NCBI GenBank assembly: GCA_003517725.1
Contig: DOZZ01000119.1
Coordinates: 13,594 to 19,809 of the forward strand
Direction: 5' to 3'
Source: Bryobacterales bacterium
GTDB lineage: Bacteria; Acidobacteriota; Terriglobia; Bryobacterales; Bryobacteraceae
DNA length: 6,216 bases
Shown here: piece after piece, positions 1-6,216 of the stretch
Position numbering within the stretch: position 1 is the first letter of the stretch
Layout of the letters: each line of letters begins with the position of its first letter
Translations under genes and position numbers: made by a program
Notes under the pieces: model-generated
What the model was told of the DNA's origin: nothing
What the model saw: only the letters and a program-made list of their open reading frames with translations
Database searches by the model: none

Positions 1-1076
1 ACGTCCCACACCGTCTCCACCTGCCCCCCGCGCACGCCATAAACCCGCTCGTGCAGATTCATCGCGACGCACACATGATTAGGAATAATGCGCATGCGGT
101 CTCCCACGGCGAACGCGCGTTCCGACGCAGAGGTGTCGATAAACCCGTGTTCCTCATTCATCTTGTGAAAAGCGCACCCGGGCGCTTCCAAGACGCGTCC
201 GAAGGTCGAAGCGCGCGCGGCAGCCGGCCTGTCGGAAGAAAACGTCTTCGATCCGCCGTCGATGACGATGTGCCCAAGCCGTGGCGTGGAAACGACGGTG
301 GCCAGCACGTATGCCGCACAGTCATCCAAAGTACACGCGCCGCTTTCGACCGTGTTGAGGTCTTCATACACGTACGTGCCAGGCCGAATCTCGTTCAGCG
401 GACCAAGCTGGTGCGAATGGAACAGCGTGGGCGTCGACCCGCCGCTGATGATTTCAAGCGGCACCCCAGCGTGTCGGAAGAGCGAATCCTGATCGGTCAG
501 CAACTGGCGCAGGCATTCCATCTGCGGAGCGCCGGCCACCGCGTCTTTAATGTGGCCGGGGTAAAAAGTGATGCCGCGCAGGCGCAGGCCGGGCAATCGC
601 GCGACATCGATGGCCAGCGGCAGCAGCTGATCGGGCGACACGCCCACGCGGCCCAAGCCCGCATCGAACTCCACCAGCACGCCGATGCTGATGTGGTTCG
701 CCACGGCGCACTCCGACAGCTCGCGCGCGACTTCCATGCTGTCCAGCGCCACGGCCACCGGCGTACGGCGCGCCAGTGCGGCCAGCCGCTGCAGCTTGGC
801 CGCGCCCACAATCGGGAAGGCGATCAGCAGATCGATGGGCAATAAATCGGCGAGCCCGTTGACCAGCACTTCGGCCTCGCCCAGCTTCGCCACCGTAAGC
901 CCCGCGGCGCCGAGCGCCAATTGCTTGCGGGCGATCACCGGCGACTTATGCGTCTTGGTGTGAGGGCGAAGGCGCAGCGCGTGGGCCTGTGCGTAGCTCG
1001 CGACGCGGCGCAAGTTGGCCTCCATGCGGTCGAGGTCCACCAGCATCGCGGGCGTGTCGATTTGCGTAAAAGCCAT
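1..1076 (-). CDS. D-threonine aldolase / D-serine dehydratase-like PLP enzyme (3' end cut by window edge)
   Basis: An open frame runs from the ATG at 1076-1074 to base 1 with no stop, giving 358 residues; relatives are about 360-380 long, so only a short tail is missing. The N-terminal part (about residues 5-235) looks like the alanine-racemase-type TIM barrel. RPHTKTHK at 37-44 carries the expected PLP lysine, K41. The C-terminal beta domain has the metal pair H334-x-C336, followed by LHERVYGVRGG. From family knowledge, H-x-C is the zinc site of eukaryotic D-serine dehydratases, whereas characterised D-threonine aldolases have H-x-D. Dehydration of a D-hydroxy amino acid is therefore at least as likely as aldol cleavage. 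The protein is cytoplasmic. The start is set by a TGATG overlap with the upstream secreted-protein gene, and no Shine-Dalgarno is present, so translational coupling is likely. Family is confident; substrate is not. Confidence 0.92.
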   Translation of the reverse strand, partial: MAFTQIDTPAMLVDLDRMEANLRRVASYAQAHALRLRPHTKTHKSPVIARKQLALGAAGLTVAKLGEAEVLVNGLADLLPIDLLIAFPIVGAAKLQRLAALARRTPVAVALDSMEVARELSECAVANHISIGVLVEFDAGLGRVGVSPDQLLPLAIDVARLPGLRLRGITFYPGHIKDAVAGAPQMECLRQLLTDQDSLFRHAGVPLEIISGGSTPTLFHSHQLGPLNEIRPGTYVYEDLNTVESGACTLDDCAAYVLATVVSTPRLGHIVIDGGSKTFSSDRPAAARASTFGRVLEAPGCAFHKMNEEHGFIDTSASERAFAVGDRMRIIPNHVCVAMNLHERVYGVRGGQVETVWD

Positions 1077-1750
1077 CAGCGGAAGCGAATCTTCAGAGGG
1101 CCGGCCGGGCCGCTATAGTCCAGCTCCAGATCTTTGAGCTTCTGCTTCTCGAGCGGAAAGTAGAGCAGGCCCGAAACCGGCTCAGCGGTTTCTTTTTCCG
1201 GCAGCACTTTGGCCTTCAATGTCGCGAGCAGCGGGTTGACCGGGTCCTTGCGGCCGTCGTTCATTTTGGCTTCGGCCGCCGTGCCGCCCGCGCCATTACC
1301 AGCCGAGCCGCCGTTCCCGGGGAGTTGCTGCGGCATCGTACCGGTCCCGGGCATGCCGCCCCAGACCGGACCATTGGAGTCGCCCAGCGGACCCGAGCGG
1401 CTGATCTGTACTTCATGCAGCACCAGCGCGCCCTGGCCCGCAATCTGGCTCGGCGCGAACGGGGTCGAGCGCGATCCGTCTTTTTCGCTGCGCAGCAGAA
1501 AGTCATCGAGGCGCACGGGCAGCGCATGGCCGTCTTTCGGCGTCACGGTCAGTCGCACCAGCGTGAACTGGCCGTCAAAATCGGAGCCCAGTTCGCCCTT
1601 GACCGTCTGGCGGTCGACGATCGCCGCGGCTTGGATGTCGACCCGCGCGTTGGACGCGTGACCGGGGTCGATATCCCGATCCTTCTTGCCGGCGTGCAGG
1701 CTGGCCACGCAAAGCAATATCGGAAGGGTCCTGGCTAGGAGCCGGCTCAT
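1076..1750 (-). CDS. Secreted protein of unknown function, Gly-rich linker
   Basis: 224 residues. I do not recognise a named family. The N-terminus is a Sec signal peptide: R3 and R7, then a hydrophobic stretch to about residue 20, with likely cleavage after SLHA before GKK. C14 follows Leu, so it is not a good lipobox. The mature part has a first predicted beta-rich block (about 35-118, with FTLVRLTVTPKDG and LHEVQISR), a Gly/Pro/Asn-rich low-complexity linker (about 125-160), and a C-terminal block (about 170-224) containing GLLYFPLE, DLELDYSGPAG and a final IRFR. This resembles small Ig-like exported proteins I associate with Acidobacteriota; that is recollection only. It is the first gene of a two-gene unit, with its TGA sharing a base with the ATG of the PLP enzyme. 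An extended -10 lies 6 bases before the ATG and there is no Shine-Dalgarno, suggesting a leaderless message. Confidence 0.82.
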   Translation of the reverse strand: MSRLLARTLPILLCVASLHAGKKDRDIDPGHASNARVDIQAAAIVDRQTVKGELGSDFDGQFTLVRLTVTPKDGHALPVRLDDFLLRSEKDGSRSTPFAPSQIAGQGALVLHEVQISRSGPLGDSNGPVWGGMPGTGTMPQQLPGNGGSAGNGAGGTAAEAKMNDGRKDPVNPLLATLKAKVLPEKETAEPVSGLLYFPLEKQKLKDLELDYSGPAGPLKIRFR

Positions 1751-1756
1751 GTATGA

Positions 1757-1762
1757 ATTATC
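1757..1762 (-). promoter_or_regulatory. -10 element of the secreted-protein/PLP-enzyme operon (probable leaderless start)
   Basis: Read on the minus strand, TGCGATAAT gives an extended -10: TG, one base, then GATAAT (5 of 6 to TATAAT). Six bases (TCATAC) separate it from the ATG at 1750. Initiation normally falls 6-8 bases past the hexamer, so the mRNA would begin at or next to the start codon. No convincing -35 is visible; the TG extension may compensate. Confidence 0.55.
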
Positions 1763-1791
1763 GCATTGGGCGGGCGACGGCGCGTTTTCCG

Positions 1792-1797
1792 TATACT
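1792..1797 (+). promoter_or_regulatory. -10 element of purS (probable leaderless start)
   Basis: TATACT matches TATAAT at 5 of 6 positions. It ends 7 bases before the purS ATG at 1805, so transcription should start within a base or two of that codon. No Shine-Dalgarno lies between. The only -35-like string, TTGGGC at 1766-1771, sits 20 bases upstream, which is too far for a standard spacer, so the -35 is unassigned. Confidence 0.58.
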
Positions 1798-1804
1798 GAA
1801 ACGG

Positions 1805-2029
1805 ATGAAGGCTCGCGTCTATGTGTTTCTAAAATCCACCGTGCTGGACCCGCAGGGGCAGGCGGTCCGCAATGCGCTGGCGGGGCTCGGGCACACCGGC
1901 GTGGCCGACGTACGGCAAGGCAAAGTCTTCGACATCATGATCGAGCCGGGCACCGACGTCGAATCCATCGCGCGCGAGGTCCTGACCAACCCCGTCGTCG
2001 AGGAATACCGCATCGAGTACCCGGAGTAG
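1805..2029 (+). CDS. purS: Phosphoribosylformylglycinamidine (FGAM) synthase subunit PurS
   Basis: 74 residues, close to the usual ~80. PurS is the small subunit bridging PurL and PurQ in the FGAM synthase complex (fourth step of purine synthesis, FGAR to FGAM using glutamine and ATP), in the cytoplasm. Family hallmarks visible are VLDPQGQAV (13-21), ALAGLG (24-29), VRQGK (36-40) and the C-terminal [14 protein letters not shown] (61-74). The start MKARVYVF at 1805 matches the family N-terminus; an in-frame TTG at 1766 would add 13 non-family residues. It follows a -10 by 7 bases with no Shine-Dalgarno. purQ and purL, the usual partners, do not follow; glmS starts 28 bases downstream and may be partly cotranscribed, although it has its own -10. 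Divergent from the secreted-protein gene, with 54 bases between the two starts. Confidence 0.95.
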   Translation: MKARVYVFLKSTVLDPQGQAVRNALAGLGHTGVADVRQGKVFDIMIEPGTDVESIAREVLTNPVVEEYRIEYPE

Positions 2030-2045
2030 CCGCGCCGTCTCCACG

Positions 2046-2051
2046 CATAAT
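2046..2051 (+). promoter_or_regulatory. -10 element of glmS (probable leaderless start)
   Basis: CATAAT (5 of 6 to consensus) lies in the 28-base purS-glmS gap and ends 6 bases before the glmS ATG at 2058. There is no Shine-Dalgarno within 20 bases; the nearest GGAG (2023-2026) is inside purS and about 30 bases away. The glmS start is fixed by its Cys2 nucleophile, so the spacing is not an artefact of start choice. No good -35 is seen. Confidence 0.55.
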
Positions 2052-2057
2052 GAATTT

Positions 2058-3907
<1,850 letters not shown>

Positions 3908-3911
<4 letters not shown>

Positions 3912-4333
3912 AACAGTTCACGCATTCTTTCACGGTCCGCACGCGCGGGCAGGGGCTCTATCCATTCACCCAACATGTTGAGGCATGGGTCGCCCAACAC
4001 AAGCTCATGACCGGGCTGCTGACCGTCTTTCTGCAGCACACGTCGGCCAGCCTGCTTCTGCAGGAGAATGCCGACCCCGACGTGGGCCGCGATCTGCAGG
4101 AGTTTTTCCGGCGTCTGGTGCGCGAGAACGAGACCTGGTACCGCCACACCATGGAAGGCCCGGACGACATGCCCGCGCACATCAAAGCCGCGCTGACCCA
4201 AACGCAGCTATCGATTCCGCTGATGAACGGGAGCCTGGCGCTGGGCGCGTGGCAAGGGCTGTACTTGTTCGAGCATCGCCGCACGGCCCATAGCCGGACC
4301 GTGCTGCTGCATCTGCTGGGCGAAACGGATTAG
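3908..4333 (+). CDS. yjbQ: YjbQ-family protein (UPF0047), secondary thiamine-phosphate synthase
   Basis: 141 residues, the normal family length. Hallmarks in order are LQHTSASL (42-49), [11 protein letters not shown] (53-63), the [11 protein letters not shown] block (83-93), [12 protein letters not shown] (113-124) and a final R130. The conserved H44, H80, H91 and H123 are all present and likely form the active-site or metal pocket. Family knowledge: overproduced E. coli YjbQ can weakly replace ThiE (thiamine-phosphate synthase), hence the name; the physiological role is unsettled. The start is GTG at 3908, overlapping the glmS TGA as GTGA. This gives a family-like N-terminus, while the first in-frame ATG is 34 codons later. 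Translational coupling to glmS is likely because there is no strong Shine-Dalgarno. It converges on thiG, and the two stop codons overlap. Confidence 0.95.
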
Positions 4334-5124
4334 CGGCCCACCACGCCCGCCATCGGGCTGCTGGCCGTGGCATACAGCTTCTTCTCCATGCGGCCGGCTT
4401 CGTAAGCCAGACGTCCGGCTTCCACGGCCAGGCGCATGGCGCGGGCCATGCGCACAGAATCCTCGGCGGCAGCGATGGCCGTATTCAGCAGCACACCGTC
4501 CGCGCCGAGCTCCATCGCAATGGCGGCATCGGACGCGGTGCCCACGCCGGCGTCCACAATCAGCGGGACTTCGGTAATGCGCTCGCGCAGGATGCGTAAA
4601 TTCGTGCGGTTCTGAATACCGAGTCCGGAGCCGATAGGCGCGGCCAGCGGCATCACGGCCGCCGCGCCGGCGTCGATCAGCTTACGCGCGTTCACCAGAT
4701 CGTCGGTGGTGTAAGGCAACACTACGAAGCCTTCCTTCACCAAAACACGCGTGGCTTCGAGCAGCCCTTCGTTGTCGGGAAGCAACGTCTGCTCATCCCC
4801 GATGACCTCAAGTTTCACCCAATTCGAGAGTCCCGCCTCGCGCCCCAGCCGGGCGGTGCGGATGGCCTCTTCCGCCGTATAGCAGGCGGCAGTGTTCGGC
4901 AGGATAAACAGGCGCGTCCGATCGATATAGTCGAGCAGGGATTCCGCGGTGCGGTCCGAAAGATTCACACGGCGCACCGCGACGGTTACGACTTCCGCGC
5001 CGGCGGCCTCATGGCAGCGGGCCATCTCGGCGAAGCTGCGGTACTTGCCGGTGCCGACCAGCAGCCGCGATTGGAACGTCCGGCCCGCAATGGTCAACGG
5101 ACTGGCGGGCGAAACAGCACTCAT
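4330..5124 (-). CDS. thiG: Thiazole synthase ThiG
   Basis: 264 residues, normal length. ThiG condenses deoxyxylulose-5-phosphate, dehydroglycine and sulfur from ThiS-thiocarboxylate into the thiazole phosphate of thiamine; cytoplasmic TIM barrel. Motifs seen are [10 protein letters not shown] (19-28), TVAVRRVNL (47-55), [14 protein letters not shown] (74-87) and WVKLEVIGD (102-110), with K104 the Schiff-base lysine and E106 beside it. [11 protein letters not shown] (159-169) is phosphate binding, VDAGVG (190-195) holds D191, and [11 protein letters not shown] follows. All key residues are present. ThiS, ThiF, ThiH/ThiO and ThiE genes are not adjacent, which is unusual since thiS often directly precedes thiG. 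Divergent from the CYTH gene with 43 bases between starts. A -10 sits 6 bases before the ATG. No TPP riboswitch fits in that gap, so regulation is not by a leader RNA from this promoter. Confidence 0.98.
   Translation of the reverse strand: MSAVSPASPLTIAGRTFQSRLLVGTGKYRSFAEMARCHEAAGAEVVTVAVRRVNLSDRTAESLLDYIDRTRLFILPNTAACYTAEEAIRTARLGREAGLSNWVKLEVIGDEQTLLPDNEGLLEATRVLVKEGFVVLPYTTDDLVNARKLIDAGAAAVMPLAAPIGSGLGIQNRTNLRILRERITEVPLIVDAGVGTASDAAIAMELGADGVLLNTAIAAAEDSVRMARAMRLAVEAGRLAYEAGRMEKKLYATASSPMAGVVGR
4333..4368 (+). terminator. Possible hairpin after yjbQ, no U-tract
   Basis: Immediately past the yjbQ stop, GCCCG (4345-4349) and CGGGC (4354-4358) form a perfect 5-bp stem with a 4-base loop. 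It is nested inside CGGCC (4334-4338) and GGCCG (4363-4367), with an internal loop between. No T-run follows, so a classical intrinsic terminator is doubtful. The hairpin lies inside the last codons of thiG. GC-rich sequence makes chance stems common. Confidence 0.22.
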
Positions 5125-5130
5125 GCTTCT

Positions 5131-5136
5131 ATCTTA
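5131..5136 (-). promoter_or_regulatory. -10 element of thiG (probable leaderless start)
   Basis: On the minus strand TAAGAT (4 of 6 to consensus, with the key A2 and T6) is followed by six bases, AGAAGC, and then the thiG ATG at 5124. No Shine-Dalgarno is present. A 17-18 base spacer would put the -35 over bases 5154-5160, which is the -10 of the divergent CYTH gene; the match to TTGACA there is poor. Confidence 0.5.
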
Positions 5137-5160
5137 CAGGACACGCCGCGCCCTTATGAT
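5133..5160 (+). promoter_or_regulatory. Promoter of the CYTH gene (-35 and -10, probable leaderless start)
   Basis: The -10 TATGAT (5155-5160, 5 of 6) ends 7 bases before the ATG at 5168. A -35 candidate CTTACA (5133-5138, 4 of 6 to TTGACA) is 16 bases upstream, the best -35 in the window. It overlaps the thiG -10 on the other strand (5131-5136), so the two divergent promoters share DNA. Confidence 0.55.
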
Positions 5161-5167
5161 GAGGAGC

Positions 5168-5764
5168 ATGAGTTCTGGCACGCGGCAGGAAGTCGAAATC
5201 AAGTTAGCGGTGCCGGATCTCGCCAAGGCGCGCCGTCTGCTGCGGAACCGTGGGTTCCACATCAAGAAACGCCGCGTCTTCGAGCGCAACATCATCTTCG
5301 ACCATCCCGGCACCAGCCTGCGCAATTCCGGGCGCATGCTGCGGCTGCGCGAGGCCGGCGGCAAGTGCACCCTGACATATAAAGGTCCCGGCAACGGCGG
5401 CGGCCGTCACAAATCGCGCGAAGAATTGGAAGTGGTCCTGCCGGACGCCGAAGAGTTCGCCCTCATGCTGGAGCGTCTAGACTACGTGCCGATCTTCGAA
5501 TACCAGAAATTTCGTACCGAGTACGAGAAGGGCCGCAACGGCACCGTCACGCTGGACGAAACCCCGATCGGCGATTATCTGGAAGTAGAAGGTGAACCCG
5601 ACTGGATCGATAAAACGGCCGAAGCGCTTGGCTTTCGACACGCCGACTACGTAACCGGCAGCTACGGATCGTTATACCTGGCGGACTGCAAGAAAAAGCG
5701 CAAAAAGCCGGGCAATATGGTGTTCCGCGGCAAACCACCAAAACTGAAAACGCAGCGGGCTTAA
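5168..5764 (+). CDS. CYTH-domain protein, class IV adenylate cyclase (CyaB)-like
   Basis: 198 residues. The CYTH signature ExExK is at E8, E10, K12. Other triphosphate-tunnel residues are E39/N41/D45 (ERNIIFD), R59 and R61, K72 (LTYKGP), R84-E88 (REELE), K114/R116 (KFRTEY), D130 and E139/E141 (YLEVEG). SYGSLYL (165-171) recalls the SY motif near the end of CyaB-like members. Family members hydrolyse or cyclise triphosphates: cAMP from ATP, thiamine triphosphate, or inorganic tripolyphosphate. The substrate cannot be told from sequence alone. The tail (174-198) is strongly basic (KKKRKK and further Lys/Arg), beyond the core fold. Three in-frame ATGs exist (5156, 5159, 5168). I chose 5168 because a -10 ends 7 bases before it and the first two overlap that -10; the GAGGAG at 5161-5166 is only one base from ATG, too close to act as Shine-Dalgarno. 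Converges on the radical-SAM gene, with 12 bases between the stops. Confidence 0.9.
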   Translation: MSSGTRQEVEIKLAVPDLAKARRLLRNRGFHIKKRRVFERNIIFDHPGTSLRNSGRMLRLREAGGKCTLTYKGPGNGGGRHKSREELEVVLPDAEEFALMLERLDYVPIFEYQKFRTEYEKGRNGTVTLDETPIGDYLEVEGEPDWIDKTAEALGFRHADYVTGSYGSLYLADCKKKRKKPGNMVFRGKPPKLKTQRA

Positions 5765-5776
5765 ACCTGTCAGAGC

Positions 5777-6216
5777 CTAGCGCGTCTGCAACTGCACCAG
5801 TTCGCTGGCCGCCGCGCGCTGCGGACTCGGTATGGTCTGCGGCGATCTCCAGAAATCCATGTACGACGTGTAATGAACGCACGCGATGGTGCAGCGCGGC
5901 GCGCAGCCCTTCTCCGTAATGAACTCGCGCCGGATGTGTTCCACTGTGTAGTCCGCCAGAGGAATCGCGGGATACCCGCGCTGTTGCGAACAGTAGTGCA
6001 CGAGCCCGTCTTCGCAAATGTAGAGGTAGCGCGCGCCGGCCCGGCACTTCCACTTGTTCTCGCGGCCGTAAGCGATGTTGTCCTGGAAAAAATTCAGACG
6101 CGCGTAGCTGCTCTTGCCTGAAGTCTTGAGCTGCAGATAAACCTGCTGCTCTTCCGGCTTCAGCGGCCGCAGCTGCCCGTCGCCGTCATGAATAATGCCG
6201 ACCGTCGACGAAAAAC
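5777..6216 (-). CDS. Radical SAM protein, C-terminal SPASM-like auxiliary-cluster region (5' end outside window)
   Basis: An open frame enters at base 6216 and ends at the TAG at 5777-5779, giving 145 visible residues. Six cysteines in the pattern C57-x9-C67-x7-C75-x28-C104-x3-C108-x3-C112 (fragment numbering) sit in [25 protein letters not shown] and [14 protein letters not shown]. This is typical of an auxiliary [4Fe-4S] (SPASM/twitch-like) domain at the end of radical-SAM enzymes. The N-terminal CX3CX2C barrel lies upstream of the window and cannot be checked, so the radical-SAM label is inferred. The substrate is unknown. A short tail of about 33 residues follows the last Cys. An internal GTG (V72) is not a plausible start because it would split the cysteine set. 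No terminator is evident in the 12-base gap before the convergent CYTH gene. Confidence 0.75.
   Translation of the reverse strand, partial: FSSTVGIIHDGDGQLRPLKPEEQQVYLQLKTSGKSSYARLNFFQDNIAYGRENKWKCRAGARYLYICEDGLVHYCSQQRGYPAIPLADYTVEHIRREFITEKGCAPRCTIACVHYTSYMDFWRSPQTIPSPQRAAASELVQLQTR

Noticed and set aside
51..845. 264-codon plus-strand open frame opposite the PLP enzyme
   Set aside because: The minus strand encodes a continuous enzyme with PLP and metal motifs; the plus-strand frame has no family features.
1706..1750. Lipoprotein signal (C14) in the secreted protein
   Set aside because: Cys14 is preceded by Leu instead of Gly/Ala/Ser and lies mid-hydrophobic core; a signal peptidase I site after residue 20 fits better.
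1776..1792. Possible PurR-like operator (CGTTTTC at 1783-1789) before purS
   Set aside because: Only the right half resembles the enterobacterial PurR box; the left half does not match.
2030..2057. glmS ribozyme or TPP riboswitch
   Set aside because: The leaders before glmS (28 bases) and thiG (43-base shared gap) are far too short, and no conserved core sequence is seen.
4949..5167. N-terminal extension of the CYTH frame into the thiG coding region
   Set aside because: The extension is antisense to thiG and non-family in content; the ExExK signature normally lies near the N-terminus, which fits the 5168 start.
5758..5777. Hairpin (ggct/agcc) in the CYTH/radical-SAM convergent gap
   Set aside because: The stem is only 4 bp with a 12-base loop and has no T-run; expected by chance.

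Overview
This is a gene-dense, high-GC stretch of an ordinary-looking bacterial chromosome. It holds eight protein genes, two of them cut by the window edges, and no gene-free stretch longer than about 55 bases. I see no mobile element, tRNA, rRNA, CRISPR array or defence system. The mix suggests an Acidobacteriota-type genome (Bryobacterales/Solibacter-like). The basis is GC-rich coding, a secreted protein ending in a style I associate with that phylum, and a radical-SAM C-terminus with a CYSQQRG-type segment. That assignment is from memory of family resemblance and is only moderately certain.

Layout. Minus strand, 1-1750: a secreted protein of unknown function (1750 to 1076), then a PLP-dependent D-threonine-aldolase/D-serine-dehydratase-like enzyme (1076 to beyond base 1). 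The two are joined by a one-base TGATG stop/start overlap. Plus strand, 1805-4333: purS (small subunit of FGAM synthase), glmS (glutamine:fructose-6-phosphate amidotransferase) and a YjbQ-family protein ('secondary thiamine-phosphate synthase'). glmS and yjbQ overlap by four bases (GTGA). Minus strand, 5124-4330: thiG (thiazole synthase), whose stop codon overlaps the yjbQ stop tail to tail. Plus strand, 5168-5764: a CYTH-domain (CyaB-like class IV adenylate cyclase / triphosphate tunnel) protein. Minus strand, 6216-5777: the C-terminal end of a radical-SAM protein with a six-cysteine auxiliary-cluster region.

How the genes relate. PurS and GlmS feed purine and amino-sugar (cell-wall) synthesis, both from glutamine. 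ThiG makes the thiazole half of thiamine. YjbQ relatives have a weak thiamine-phosphate synthase activity, and the CYTH superfamily includes thiamine triphosphatase, so a loose thiamine theme runs across 3908-5764. This is an inference, not a demonstrated pathway cluster.

The most notable pattern is at the gene starts. Each of the five genes whose start is not inside or overlapping an upstream gene has a sigma70-type -10 hexamer ending exactly 6 or 7 bases before the ATG, and none has a Shine-Dalgarno sequence. That spacing places transcription initiation at or within a base or two of the start codon, so these genes are probably read as leaderless mRNAs. The glmS start is fixed by chemistry (its catalytic Cys must be residue 2), so there the pattern cannot be a mis-called start.
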